Positions 33,950 to 42,549 are shown, numbered from the stretch's first letter. The stretch: DNA of 47,692 bases from an uncultured Clostridia bacterium (GCA_945949385.1 CAMFEL010000003.1:1-47692); one strand, 5' to 3'. Numbers and translations are program-made. The notes: generated from the letters alone by a model not told the origin.

Positions 33950-35553
33950 AAGAACACCGCCTCGGTCTCATGGTCGAGAGCAGAGGTTATCTCATCCATA
34001 AGCAGTACGGGAGATTTTCTCAGTACCGCTCTTGCAATGGCAATACGCTGAGACTGACCCTCGGAAAGCCGCAGTCCCCTCTCGCCCACCGATGTCATCA
34101 GTCCGTCGGGCAGAGACATGACAAAATCCTTTATATCCGCTATCTCCAGCGCCTCCAGCAGTTCCTCATCGGTTGCATCCGGCGACACAAGACGGAGATT
34201 GTCGGCAAGTGTTCCTGAAAACATACTGTTGCCTTGCGGCACATATGAGCAAAGACGCCTTGTACTGTCGGAAGCGCAAAGCTTTCCGACCCCCTCGGCT
34301 TCAAAGGTAATAGTCCCGCAGTCAGGCTCCATAAGTCCGAGAATAAGACGCAGCAGCGTTGTTTTTCCTTCTCCGGAGGGACCTACCAGCGCTACGACAT
34401 CTCCGGGCGACGCGGTCATCCCCACCTCGCACAAAGTCGCGGCGGTCGCGTCCTTATATGTAAAGCTTACACCTTCGATTTTCAGAGTAATGCCTGAAAC
34501 ACGCGCTTCTTTTTCAAGCTCTTTGGCAACCCTTCCGTCGCTGTCGTTTTCGCAATCAAGGTTTGTGATCTCCATAATACGCCCCGCTGAGGTTGCCACG
34601 GAAACAGCGCCGGGGAGCAGCCCTACCATAGCCGAAAACGAGGATGTGAGCGTGCTGCATATTTGTAAAAACAAAGTCATGGTACCGTATGTAATAGCTC
34701 CGTTCCAGAGCCTGTATACACTCCATCCGTAGCAGGAGTACGATACCGCCAGTCCTATAGCGGAAAAGCAAAGAGTCGTGAGAATAGAGAATTTATCCTT
34801 ATCCACCCTGACTTTTCTGTACTGTCCCAAAAGAAGTGAAAACTTGGAAACATAGTCACGGGTTATGCCGAAGGCTTTGACCGTCTGCAAATTCTGCACC
34901 GCTTCTTCCCCGAAGGACAGAATTCGTCCGTTCATTTCACGGCTTTCCGTGTTATACTTGCGTATCATGCGCATCATATGGCGCGAGCAGAGAAACATGA
35001 CGGGGGCACTCAGCAGAGCAAGCCCTGCCATTACAGGATCGTAATACAGCACTATTATGAGAGCGCCGGCAAACTGCGTTACCCTGATTACGGTGTTGGG
35101 AACAAGTCCGACTATGCCCTCGGACACAGCCGAAACATCGCCCTCAAGCCTGTTTACAAGCTCACCGGAATGGTATTTTCCTATATCCTCAACGCGGGCG
35201 TACATCATATGGCTGAAAACATCACCGCGCACCTCGCTGCTCACCTTTGCGCCTACATTTGACGCCACGCGGGAAGCCGCCGCCTGGAGAATTATCTGGA
35301 AAAGGGCAAGACATATAACCAAAGCGGCGCTGCGGACGAAAGTGTGGCTTTGGCTGATAACATCGTCGATCAGATATTTTGATGCAACGCCGCTGCCCAG
35401 GCCCATAATTACGCCCACAAAGCCGAAAATCACATTTACAAAAATGCCGAGGCGGTATTGCTTTATGTACCCGAACATCCACTTCCACTCGTTTTTCAGC
35501 TCCCGAAGAAGCCTGAAGCTGAAGCCTTTGTTCTCGCTCTTTTTTTCGTCCAA
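33907..35553 (-). CDS. ABC exporter (fused TMD-NBD), C-terminus frameshifted
   Basis: 548 residues as read. A six-helix exporter domain at about 20-320 precedes an ATPase with Walker A GPSGEGKTTLL, Q-loop YVPQGNS, signature LSEGQSQRIAIARA and Walker B VLLMDEITSALD. The frame then leaves the family at TEAVFLK and stops 14 residues later, losing the H-loop histidine needed for ATP hydrolysis. The tail is intact in the next frame (see 33821). The start is a TTG at 35551-35553 with a perfect AGGAGG seven bases upstream. It is the first gene of the polysaccharide locus and may be a glycan or peptide exporter. Confidence 0.88.
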   Translation of the reverse strand: MDEKKSENKGFSFRLLRELKNEWKWMFGYIKQYRLGIFVNVIFGFVGVIMGLGSGVASKYLIDDVISQSHTFVRSAALVICLALFQIILQAAASRVASNVGAKVSSEVRGDVFSHMMYARVEDIGKYHSGELVNRLEGDVSAVSEGIVGLVPNTVIRVTQFAGALIIVLYYDPVMAGLALLSAPVMFLCSRHMMRMIRKYNTESREMNGRILSFGEEAVQNLQTVKAFGITRDYVSKFSLLLGQYRKVRVDKDKFSILTTLCFSAIGLAVSYSCYGWSVYRLWNGAITYGTMTLFLQICSTLTSSFSAMVGLLPGAVSVATSAGRIMEITNLDCENDSDGRVAKELEKEARVSGITLKIEGVSFTYKDATAATLCEVGMTASPGDVVALVGPSGEGKTTLLRLILGLMEPDCGTITFEAEGVGKLCASDSTRRLCSYVPQGNSMFSGTLADNLRLVSPDATDEELLEALEIADIKDFVMSLPDGLMTSVGERGLRLSEGQSQRIAIARAVLRKSPVLLMDEITSALDHETEAVFLKTLCAPIRAECAY

Positions 35554-35803
35554 ACCGCCGCCTCCTCTCTTTGTCCGCTTAACCGTCCGCTCTCAGATCA
35601 TCTGCGTTTTCCGCGCTTTTTGCACCCCCGAATATACCAAGGGCATAAAAATCGCAATATTATGTAATGTTATATCATTATACAGGACAAAAATCAATAG
35701 CCGATGCCTTAAAACAAGTAAACGTCTCGCGCCCCGGCGAAGCATCACCGATGCTGTTCTCCCCATACTTCCCGATTATTCCGAAAAAAAGAGGCTCAAT
35801 ACA
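35554..35803. other. Non-coding leader of the exporter gene
   Basis: No gene is supported between the hpf terminator and the exporter. The stretch should hold the promoter of the polysaccharide locus, but I cannot single out a convincing -10/-35 pair. Confidence 0.4.
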
Positions 35804-35844
35804 TAGAAAAGCCCTGTGCAAAGGGCAAAGCCTTTGCACAGGGC
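35804..35844 (-). terminator. Terminator of hpf
   Basis: Perfect 14-bp arms 35811-35824 and 35831-35844 (gccctgtgcaaagg with its complement) with a 6-nt loop, followed on the minus strand by TTTTCT. Confidence 0.85.
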
Positions 35845-35879
35845 GCCTGCACCGCACAGATCACGGCAAAAATCAAATA

Positions 35880-36404
35880 TCAGCCTTTTTCCGGAATTAT
35901 CATCCCGTAGTCGCCGTCATGACGTTTATAAACGGTGCATACTTCTCCGCTTGCGGAATCGGCAAACATAAAGAATTCGTGTCCCAGCAGGTTCATCTGC
36001 AGTATTGCCTCCTCCGCCGTCATGGGCTTCAGAGTAAAGGTCTTTGTGCGGATGCGGAAATCACCCTCCTCCGCCACATCGTCGCTTTCGTATTCGGGGA
36101 TACGGATATTGTCCCGCAGTCTCTTGGAAAGTCTTGTTTTGTTTTTTCTTATCTGCCGCTCGATACTGTACATACAGCAGTCCAGCGCGTTCATAAACGT
36201 GGAGCTTTCGTCCTCGCTGCGGAAAAGGAAGGGTCCTGCCGCAATAGTCACCTCCACGCGCTCAATATCGCGCACCCGTGAGAGCTTGACGGTCGCCTCC
36301 GCTTCTCCGGGGAAGAATTTGTCAAATTTGGCAAGCTTTTTTTCGATATGATCCGAAAGATCGCGGCTTACCGTTACTTTGCGTGCATTGATGGTGATTT
36401 TCAT
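35880..36404 (-). CDS. hpf: Long-form ribosome hibernation promoting factor
   Basis: A 174-residue protein. The N-terminal 100 residues have the beta-alpha-beta-beta-beta-alpha fold of HPF/YfiA that sits in the decoding centre (MKITINARKVTVSRDLSDHIEKK at the start). The C-terminal dimerisation domain (about 118-174, VRTKTFTLKPMT-like motif here IRTKTFTLKPMTAEEA) drives 100S ribosome dimers in Firmicutes. Length and domain order are typical of the long form. It is monocistronic, with its own terminator and a hairpin (36443-36455) in its leader region. Confidence 0.96.
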   Translation of the reverse strand: MKITINARKVTVSRDLSDHIEKKLAKFDKFFPGEAEATVKLSRVRDIERVEVTIAAGPFLFRSEDESSTFMNALDCCMYSIERQIRKNKTRLSKRLRDNIRIPEYESDDVAEEGDFRIRTKTFTLKPMTAEEAILQMNLLGHEFFMFADSASGEVCTVYKRHDGDYGMIIPEKG

Positions 36405-36652
36405 ACTTTCAGCCCACCCTTTTCTTTATTTGTCAGGGGACGGCGCCAACGGCGCTTTTTTGTTCCCCTTTGACAGCTATATTATACCACACTCCCGTCA
36501 AAATGTCCATACTTTTTGTTAAAATTATATAAACAATTGTGAATTTTACACACCGATTTCAGCAGCTTTATATTTACGCTTCAAATATGTCCGAATACGG
36601 CGCAAAAGGACGGTACATTTCATCGAAATTATACAAAACCGTCCCGCCGCTA
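36405..36652. other. Divergent hpf/feo intergenic region
   Basis: Holds a hairpin with arms gcgcc/ggcgc at 36443-36455 next to a T run, nested in a longer imperfect inverted repeat (ggggac...gttcccc). It lies in the hpf leader on the minus strand. No gene is seen. Confidence 0.5.
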
Positions 36653-36684
36653 TTGACACAAATGGACTTTTGAAGTAATATAAT
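36653..36684 (+). promoter_or_regulatory. Promoter of the feo operon
   Basis: A consensus TTGACA at 36653-36658, then TAATAT at 36676-36681 (17-bp spacing) overlapping a perfect TATAAT at 36679-36684 (20-bp spacing). Confidence 0.65.
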
Positions 36685-36691
36685 TTATGTG

Positions 36692-36705
36692 TTAGCAATA
36701 ACTAA
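36692..36705 (+). promoter_or_regulatory. Possible metal-regulator site at feoA
   Basis: TTAG-n6-CTAA forms a short dyad just downstream of the -10, at the expected transcription start. The half-sites resemble DtxR/IdeR-type boxes (TTAGG...CCTAA) but are short. Iron-dependent repression is likely on general grounds; the regulator is not in the window. Confidence 0.35.
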
Positions 36706-36750
36706 TCACATTTGATATTTCACATATAAATCAAAAAGAGGAGACGTCCG

Positions 36751-37044
36751 ATGACACTGAAAGAACTGAAAGTCGGTCAGTCCGCCGAGATCGTCGCCGT
36801 GGGCGGCGAGGGCTCACTGCGCAACCGGCTTATAGATATGGGGCTTATCCCCCGCACCGTTCTTACTCTCAGAAAGGTCGCGCCTATGGGGGATCCCATT
36901 GAAATACTTATTCGCGGCTATGAGCTTACCCTGCGTCTTGAGGACGCGGCAAATATAACCGTAAAGACAGTAGAAAACAAAAAGCCGCAGGAGCCTCCCG
37001 TCATAAAGTACGGCAGAAAAAGAAAGCGCAGAGGCTCCGTATGA
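36751..37044 (+). CDS. feoA: Ferrous iron transport protein A
   Basis: A 97-residue SH3-like protein that helps FeoB. The pattern LKVGQSAEIVAVGGEGSLRNRLIDMGLIPRT is typical, with the usual GDP..I.IRGYELTLRLEDA strand region near 45-65. A basic tail (KYGRKRKRRGSV) makes it slightly longer than the common 75-85 residues. GAGGAG precedes the ATG. It is the first gene of feoA-feoB-Cys-rich, 82 bp before feoB. Confidence 0.94.
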   Translation: MTLKELKVGQSAEIVAVGGEGSLRNRLIDMGLIPRTVLTLRKVAPMGDPIEILIRGYELTLRLEDAANITVKTVENKKPQEPPVIKYGRKRKRRGSV

Positions 37045-37126
37045 GCCGCACTGCGGGCGGCTGCCGAGAATGCTGCAATGCAAATCAAGTTTTATGTCAT
37101 TGATTGGGAAAGGATAGATCGCAATT

Positions 37127-39139
37127 ATGAAATTTGCGCTTGCGGGAAACCAGAACTGCGGCAAAACCGCGCTTTTCAACGCGCTCACGGGTATGCGCTG
37201 TCATGTGGGCAACTTCCCCGGAGTGACGGTGGAGCAGAAAACGGGAGAGATCCGCGGCTTCGGCGGATACTCCGTGGTTGATCTGCCCGGCATATACTCC
37301 CTGCGCCCCTATACGCAGGAGGAAATAGTCACCCGCGACTACATACTGAACGAAAAGCCCGACTGCATCATAAACATCATCGATGCCACCAATATTGAGC
37401 GCAATTTGTATCTTACCATGCAGCTTCTCGAGCTTGATGTGCCCATGGTGCTGGCTCTTAATATGATGGATGAGGTGCGCGCCAACGGCGGCACCGTGGA
37501 TATTGAAAAAATCAGCCGCGAGCTGGGGATCCCCGCAGTCCCCATCAGCGCCATCAAGGGCGAGGGCGTGTCAGAGCTTATTGACCGCGCCGTAGATACC
37601 GCAAAGCATCACGTGCTGCCCGTGCGCGCCGATTTCTGCGCCTCCGATTCGCCCTGCCACCGCTGTATCCACGCGGTTATGCACCTGGTGCAGGATCACG
37701 CCGAGGAGGAGGGGCTTCCCCTGCGCTTCTGCGCATCAAAGCTTATTGAAAGCGACAGCGACATCGCAGACAAGCTGCGACTTGACACAAACGAACGGGA
37801 GCTTATAGAGCACTGTCTCGTTCAGCTTGAGAGCGAATCGGGACTTGACCGCAACGCGGCGCTGGCGGATATGCGCTACTGTTTTATCGAAAGCGTTGTA
37901 GCCTGTGCCGTCGTTAAGGCAAACGAAAGCCGCGAGCACCGCCGCAGCGTGGCAATAGATAAGATCCTCACCGGAAAATATACGGCTATCCCCGTTTTTC
38001 TCGGGGTCATGATGCTTGTTTTCTGGCTTACCTTCAATGTTATCGGCGCCGCCCTTCAGCGTCTGCTGGAGGCGGGCATCGGACAGCTTACGGACATAGT
38101 TGACCGCGCTCTGACTTCATTCGGTCTGAACGAGGTGATTCACAGCCTGATAATCGACGGCATATTCAACGGCGTGGGCAGCGTGCTGTCCTTTTTGCCC
38201 ATTATAGTCACTCTGTTTTTCTTCCTGTCCATACTTGAGGACACCGGGTATATGGCGCGCATCGCCTTCGTTATGGATAAGCCCCTGCGCCGTCTCGGTC
38301 TGTCTGGGCGCTCATTTGTGCCCATGCTCATAGGCTTCGGCTGCTCCGTACCCGCCGTTATGGCGACCCGCACCGTTTCCTCCGACCGCGACCGCAAAAT
38401 GACCATGATGCTGGTGCCCTTTATGAGCTGCTCGGCGAAAATACCCATTTACGCCGTGTTCACCGCCGCCTTTTTCCCCGGTCACGGAGCCGTGGTTATG
38501 TTCGCTTTGTATTTCACGGGCATAATTCTGGGAATACTTATGGCGCTGCTGCTGAAAGGAACGGCTTTCCGCGGAAAGCCGGTGCCCTTTGTAATGGAGC
38601 TTCCCAATTACCGCCTGCCCTCTCCCCGCAGCGTGGGACTGCTGCTTTGGGAGAAAGCCCGCGACTTTTTGCAGCGCGCCTTTTCCGTTATTTTCATCGC
38701 AACCGTTGTTATATGGTTTTTGCAGAGCTTTGACTATCACCTGAATCCCGTTTCCGACTCCACGGAAAGTATGCTGGCAAATGTGGGGCAGGCTATATCC
38801 GTAATCTTCAAGCCTCTGGGCTTCGGAGACTGGCGCTTCTCCACCGCCCTTATCTCAGGCTTTATAGCAAAGGAGCAGGTGGTGTCAACACTTGCCGTTC
38901 TTATAGGCTGTGACGCAAGCGTTCTGTATACCGTACTGCCCTCAGCCTTTCCCTCAACCCTTGCGGCGTGCAGTTTTCTGGTGTTCACCCTGCTGTACAC
39001 TCCCTGCGTCGCCGCCGTCGCATCCTTCAGACGCGAGTTCAACTCACGCATTACCACTCTCGGTGTAGTTATCCTGCAATGCGCGGTAGCGTGGATCGCC
39101 GCATTCCTCGTATATAATATAGGAGGTCTGTTCCTGTGA
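37127..39139 (+). CDS. feoB: Ferrous iron transporter FeoB
   Basis: 670 residues. The N-terminal G domain has G1 GNQNCGKTALFN (residues 7-18), G3 DLPGIYSL and G4 NMMD, and is followed by a helical spacer (about 165-275). The membrane part has the two conserved Gate motifs, with GFGCSVPA and MSCSAKIPIYA carrying the cysteines. It takes up Fe2+ across the membrane under anaerobic conditions. AAAGGA lies somewhat far from the ATG. It overlaps the next small gene by four bases. Confidence 0.97.
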   Translation: MKFALAGNQNCGKTALFNALTGMRCHVGNFPGVTVEQKTGEIRGFGGYSVVDLPGIYSLRPYTQEEIVTRDYILNEKPDCIINIIDATNIERNLYLTMQLLELDVPMVLALNMMDEVRANGGTVDIEKISRELGIPAVPISAIKGEGVSELIDRAVDTAKHHVLPVRADFCASDSPCHRCIHAVMHLVQDHAEEEGLPLRFCASKLIESDSDIADKLRLDTNERELIEHCLVQLESESGLDRNAALADMRYCFIESVVACAVVKANESREHRRSVAIDKILTGKYTAIPVFLGVMMLVFWLTFNVIGAALQRLLEAGIGQLTDIVDRALTSFGLNEVIHSLIIDGIFNGVGSVLSFLPIIVTLFFFLSILEDTGYMARIAFVMDKPLRRLGLSGRSFVPMLIGFGCSVPAVMATRTVSSDRDRKMTMMLVPFMSCSAKIPIYAVFTAAFFPGHGAVVMFALYFTGIILGILMALLLKGTAFRGKPVPFVMELPNYRLPSPRSVGLLLWEKARDFLQRAFSVIFIATVVIWFLQSFDYHLNPVSDSTESMLANVGQAISVIFKPLGFGDWRFSTALISGFIAKEQVVSTLAVLIGCDASVLYTVLPSAFPSTLAACSFLVFTLLYTPCVAAVASFRREFNSRITTLGVVILQCAVAWIAAFLVYNIGGLFL

Positions 39140-39294
39140 ATGCGATTGATATAGCAGTCCTGATAATTGTGGCTGCGGCAATCGCCGCCGCAGTATTCTT
39201 TTCCGTAAGAGGGCGCAAAAAGCGCGGCGGGGGCTGCGGCTGCGGCTGCTCAAGCTGCCCCGGCTGTCCGGCTGCCAAAAAGAACAAAAAATAA
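39136..39294 (+). CDS. FeoB-associated Cys-rich membrane protein
   Basis: A 52-residue protein starting with GTG at 39136, overlapping the feoB stop (GTGA), with AGGAGG nine bases before. One membrane helix (about residues 5-24, IAVLIIVAAAIAAAVFFSV) is followed by a basic stretch and a cysteine cluster GGGCGCGCSSCPGCP with five cysteines. Small proteins of this type take the place of FeoC after feoB in Firmicutes and may bind iron or an Fe-S cluster. That role is inferred. Confidence 0.88.
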   Translation: MNAIDIAVLIIVAAAIAAAVFFSVRGRKKRGGGCGCGCSSCPGCPAAKKNKK

Positions 39295-39342
39295 AAAAGC
39301 GCCTGACCGATAAGCGGCGCAGCGTGCGCCGAATATATTCAA

Positions 39343-39373
39343 AAAGCCCGATTTGCAATGCAAATCGGGCTTT
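39343..39373. terminator. Terminator of the feo operon
   Basis: Perfect 14-bp arms aaagcccgatttgc / gcaaatcgggcttt with loop aat. T-rich ends on both strands also serve the converging gene at 39383. Confidence 0.85.
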
Positions 39374-39382
39374 CCCGTTAAG

Positions 39383-39796
39383 TTACTGTTCGCGCGTCGT
39401 ATTTTTTGCTAATTCTATGTTTATCAGTTCCACCAAGCGGTCGGACATTACAGCCATTGATTCAATATGTACCTTGTTTTCTCCCAACATCAAGGTTAAG
39501 GAATCGGGGTTCTGCTTTATATCGGTAATCTCGGAAAACCTGAATACCTTTTTATTGCCGAACATAGTATAATATTCAAAAGTATCGTCATCAACAACAT
39601 AAATCTTCTGATTATTCCAACACAGAAAAGCCGCAACGCTCAGCAGTATTACAGGTGCAGACACCACGGCAAACCAGATGTTCGTAAAAACTGCCGCACA
39701 TATCAGCAGGGCAGCGGCTACTATTGATAAAAAGATTCCGAGTATAAGTACCGCTGTGGGCAAATGCAAATCAGCTTCATTTTTGCTATTTTTCAT
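39383..39796 (-). CDS. Small membrane protein with PH-like domain (DUF6560-like)
   Basis: 137 residues from the ATG at 39796, where AGGAGG is well placed; the longer open frame upstream has no ribosome site. Two adjacent membrane helices (about 15-37 and 42-62) are followed by a C-terminal beta-rich domain (VVDDDTFEYYTMFGNKKVFRFSEI and so on) that looks like a bacterial PH domain. Function is unknown. It is a single gene ending at the shared feo terminator. Confidence 0.75.
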   Translation of the reverse strand: MKNSKNEADLHLPTAVLILGIFLSIVAAALLICAAVFTNIWFAVVSAPVILLSVAAFLCWNNQKIYVVDDDTFEYYTMFGNKKVFRFSEITDIKQNPDSLTLMLGENKVHIESMAVMSDRLVELINIELAKNTTREQ

Positions 39797-39910
39797 TTTA
39801 TCTCCTCCTTTTTTACAATTGTAACACAGAAAAGGTATTCTGTCAATAGAGCAAAAAGCACAGATCCGCATACGCAACAGGGAACACCGCTTTGCGCCCG
39901 CCGAAGCAAA

Positions 39911-39956
39911 TCGGTATTGACCTGAAATCGAATTCGGTATTGACCTGAAATCGAAC
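39911..39956. repeat. Two tandem 23-bp direct repeats
   Basis: 39911-39933 and 39934-39956 are identical except for the last base (tcggtattgacctgaaatcg core). They lie in a non-coding gap between 39797 and 40135 and contain a TTGACC that resembles a -35 element. Origin unknown. Confidence 0.8.
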
Positions 39957-40001
39957 AATGTTGGCTACACTCCGAACAATTATATTCCCTTACGGATTTT
40001 C

Positions 40002-40070
40002 AACCGCGCGACTGTCGCGCGGTTTTCGTTTTACAAAAAGCCGCATCAGCTGTTTGCTGATGCGGATTTT
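40002..40070 (+). terminator. Two strong terminator hairpins with no gene before them
   Basis: Hairpin 1 has arms 40002-40011 and 40015-40024 (aaccgcgcga with its complement) followed by TTTTCGTTTT. Hairpin 2 has arms 40041-40050 and 40056-40065 (ccgcatcagc with its complement) followed by ATTTTT. No plus-strand gene precedes them; a small RNA or a decayed gene may have used them. Confidence 0.7.
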
Positions 40071-40135
40071 TATGAAGTTATCAGAAGAAATCGGCAATGC
40101 ACGAATGCTTGTTCAAGCGCGCTGTTTTCCTTGAC

Positions 40136-40594
40136 TTATATATTATTATGGAAATAATATAAGATGTTTGTTTCAACATCAAAATAATAGACATTATAAT
40201 TTCCGAATTCCGGACAATCCGGATCATCATAAATATAAATATAATCTGAATCGGATATTACAGAACGGTCAAAATCGTAATTTACAACCACTTCATTATC
40301 AGCGTCAGTATCTCTTACCGCTTGTACCCAATTTTCAAAATCGTCAATATGTGCTTCCAAATTTTCCCTGCTGCTTTCCGTAATGATTTGAAAATAAGAA
40401 TTATCCGAAAAGTCAACACTGTCAAAGCAGTACTTCGCATAATCGGTAAAATCCTGAAAACCGCCGCTGGTAAAAAATTGCTTTGATTCATACTTGCCCA
40501 GAGAATCAAGCACATCATCTTTGGGTATACTGCATCCCGCTAAAGAAACAACTAAAACAAGAGAAAATAATGCTGCTGCCAACTTTTTCATCAT
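40136..40594 (-). CDS. Small acidic lipoprotein of unknown function
   Basis: About 152 residues with a type II signal peptide (KKLAAALFSLVLVVSLAGC) and a clear lipobox LAGC, so membrane-anchored on the outside. The mature part is acidic, rich in Asp and Tyr, with no motif I recognise. AAGGAGG lies four bases before the first ATG and seven before a second one at 40591, which may be the true start. The gene is AT-richer than the core genes and sits alone among repeats, so it may belong to an accessory region. Confidence 0.8.
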   Translation of the reverse strand: MMKKLAAALFSLVLVVSLAGCSIPKDDVLDSLGKYESKQFFTSGGFQDFTDYAKYCFDSVDFSDNSYFQIITESSRENLEAHIDDFENWVQAVRDTDADNEVVVNYDFDRSVISDSDYIYIYDDPDCPEFGNYNVYYFDVETNILYYFHNNI

Positions 40595-40716
40595 TTTACC
40601 TCCTTATATTGTAACACAAATCACATAATAAATTATAGCACAAACTTATTTGGAATTCAAGTGAAGTGCCGTAATGACGGTAAATGAGAAGTAATATTCT
40701 GTGCTGTCGCACAAAG

Positions 40717-40820
40717 TGATATTGCGGATTTCATTCGCAGTGATATTATATTCACATCTTAACTGCCTGAAGGTCAATACCATTCGGCGTCAGACAAATA
40801 TCGCTGCGAAGCAATATCAC
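40717..40820. repeat. Palindromic repeat-like element
   Basis: gtgatattgc (40717-40726) and gcaatatcac (40811-40820) are perfect 10-bp inverted arms 84 bp apart. Between them lie further copies of the gtgatatt core and a small palindrome (gcggatttcattcgc). No coding potential. It resembles short palindromic intergenic repeats or MITE-like debris common in clostridial genomes. Confidence 0.5.
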
Positions 40821-40884
40821 CGGCCGTAGGAAAATATACCTGAAAACCTCCTTGTTCTCTCGAGCAAGGAGGTCAGCCTGTCGA

Positions 40885-40912
40885 AAAAAGTCCGGATCTT
40901 TCCGGACTTTTT
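40885..40912. terminator. Symmetric terminator-like hairpin
   Basis: Perfect arms aaaaagtccgg / ccggacttttt with a 6-nt loop. A second hairpin (cctccttg/caaggagg) lies just before it at 40847-40872. No flanking gene obviously needs either. Confidence 0.6.
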
Positions 40913-41119
40913 CAAAGGCTGTAATCCCCAAAGACTTATGCCTTTGAGGCTATGGGGCGTCACTACTCGTTGCGGTACCCGAAATTTGTTCCGCTTAGCA
41001 AGCTCAGCGGCAAATTTCGACCGCTGCCGTATTCGCCCGTTTGCTTCATCCGCCCCCGGCGGCGCAAGCGGGCGAATCAGATTAGAACCGCCGCTTCGCT
41101 GTCGCTTCAGGAAAACAGA

Positions 41120-41160
41120 TGACGCCTCCAAAAGAAAAAACAGCCTCTCGTCTGTTTTTT
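41120..41160 (+). other. tRNA 3'-end-like remnant plus terminator
   Basis: The 19 bases at 41120-41138 are identical to the 3' end of the tRNA-Cys gene in this window (acceptor strand, CCA and trailer; minus strand, 42720-42738). As at the tRNA gene, a terminator follows (aaaaaacag/ctgtttttt, 41135-41160). No T-arm or rest of a tRNA can be folded upstream. It may be a decayed tRNA end or a former attachment site. Confidence 0.6.
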
Positions 41161-41221
41161 CTTTTGTGTATGTGCGACGGAAAAGCACAACTGGAATTTG
41201 TTAGTGCAGAATATTTACAAG

Positions 41222-42292
41222 CTACATAGCATCAACTGTATCGAATATACATTTAATTCCTATCGGTATTGTTCCTTGAAGCAACCATTCAAAGAAATTC
41301 AAATCATGATTATGGTCTGCGAAAATATTTACAGTTAGATTTGTTTTGCCGCGTTTAAGAAAATCATCCCTTATGTCTTCAGCATACTTTAACGGACATG
41401 CCGCATCGTCGACGCCTTGAAAAATATGTATAGGTAAATCCAATTGCGGCAGTATGCTCTTCGTGGGTGCTAATGAAAAATGTTCATTAAACCAACCTGT
41501 TGTCAGCTTGACTTTCGGATTGATATAGTTAGTTTTAAGCCATTCGTCGTCATTTCTCGATATTGCGTCGAGCAGAGAATCAAGATAAGGTTTTTGAAGA
41601 GCCGCAAAGTCGGATATATCGATTCGTCCATCCGAATTACTATCAATTTTTTCGAACGGTTGATTCCCGAGCAAATCCGCTTTGATTTTCGGATCTGCCG
41701 TATCATAATCATTTTTAGATATATATCCCTTTTTGTCTTTGTCAAAGTGCTTCCTAAGACTTACATATGAAGAATTGCCGCTAAGTTGCCATATTAAAGC
41801 ATTCTTCATATTTTCATTGCAATATCCTGCCAATAGAAGAGCATCGACTCTTACATTTTTTCGCAGTGCTACATGCGGAGCAACAATCGTTCCTTCACTC
41901 CAGCCTAGCAAAAAAATTTTTGCGTTATTAAATTCCGGCAATTTAGTGAGATGTCGGACAATAGATTCGATGTCCCTTACGGAATTAAGCGGTTTATATT
42001 TTTTATACTCATCTTCGTCGACAGTAACAAATAAAGGCTCGCTGTCCCCGATATCAACACCACGGGTATTATAGCTGCAATAAGCTACATTCCTTGACAA
42101 AAACTCGTTCCTGAAAAAATCGTGATAATTAAAGAATCCGCCCTTTGGATTTTTTCTCTTATTATCATATGTGTTTTGCCCTGATCCGTTTACATAGATT
42201 ACTAGTTTATCAACAGGAGCATTATCGGAATATGAATATTTAATTTTTGTTACACTGCCATCATAAAGAGAAATTGTATCTATTTTATCCAT
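41222..42292 (-). CDS. Alpha/beta hydrolase with inserted EF-hand pair
   Basis: A 356-residue protein with an alpha/beta-hydrolase core. The nucleophile elbow GWSEG puts S132 as nucleophile, the acid is probably D295 or D296 (GVDDAACP), and the base is H327 or H329 (ADHNHD). The lid region between the two core halves carries two perfect 12-residue EF-hand loops, D184-D195 (DKDKKGYISKND) and D217-D228 (DSNSDGRIDISD). Calcium may thus gate activity. No signal peptide is seen, so it is cytosolic. The gene is AT-rich, isolated and has a weak ribosome site. Substrate unknown; an esterase or peptidase role is possible. Confidence 0.85.
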   Translation of the reverse strand: MDKIDTISLYDGSVTKIKYSYSDNAPVDKLVIYVNGSGQNTYDNKRKNPKGGFFNYHDFFRNEFLSRNVAYCSYNTRGVDIGDSEPLFVTVDEDEYKKYKPLNSVRDIESIVRHLTKLPEFNNAKIFLLGWSEGTIVAPHVALRKNVRVDALLLAGYCNENMKNALIWQLSGNSSYVSLRKHFDKDKKGYISKNDYDTADPKIKADLLGNQPFEKIDSNSDGRIDISDFAALQKPYLDSLLDAISRNDDEWLKTNYINPKVKLTTGWFNEHFSLAPTKSILPQLDLPIHIFQGVDDAACPLKYAEDIRDDFLKRGKTNLTVNIFADHNHDLNFFEWLLQGTIPIGIKCIFDTVDAM

Positions 42293-42549
42293 AACTCTTC
42301 ATTTCCGTAATCATAAGTTATCATCGAAACAATTTTGTTTTCTTATAGTTATCACTATATCATATCTTTTCACAAAAGTAGAGTCGACATGCTACAGTAT
42401 TACTGCTAAAAAGCATGCCAAAGCAATCGAATTTTTAATACTTGTTTCACCGTATTATTTCCGCCTTTCATTGCCGTATGGTATTTCTCCTATATCGTTT
42501 GATAAACCCAGTATAACATATTTTTTATCAATTTACAAGAAAAAAAGAC

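Noticed and set aside
40817-41188. 123-codon open frame on the minus strand
   Set aside because: It crosses terminator hairpins and the tRNA-end-like sequence, has no ribosome site, and its composition (Arg/Ser-rich, low complexity) looks non-coding.
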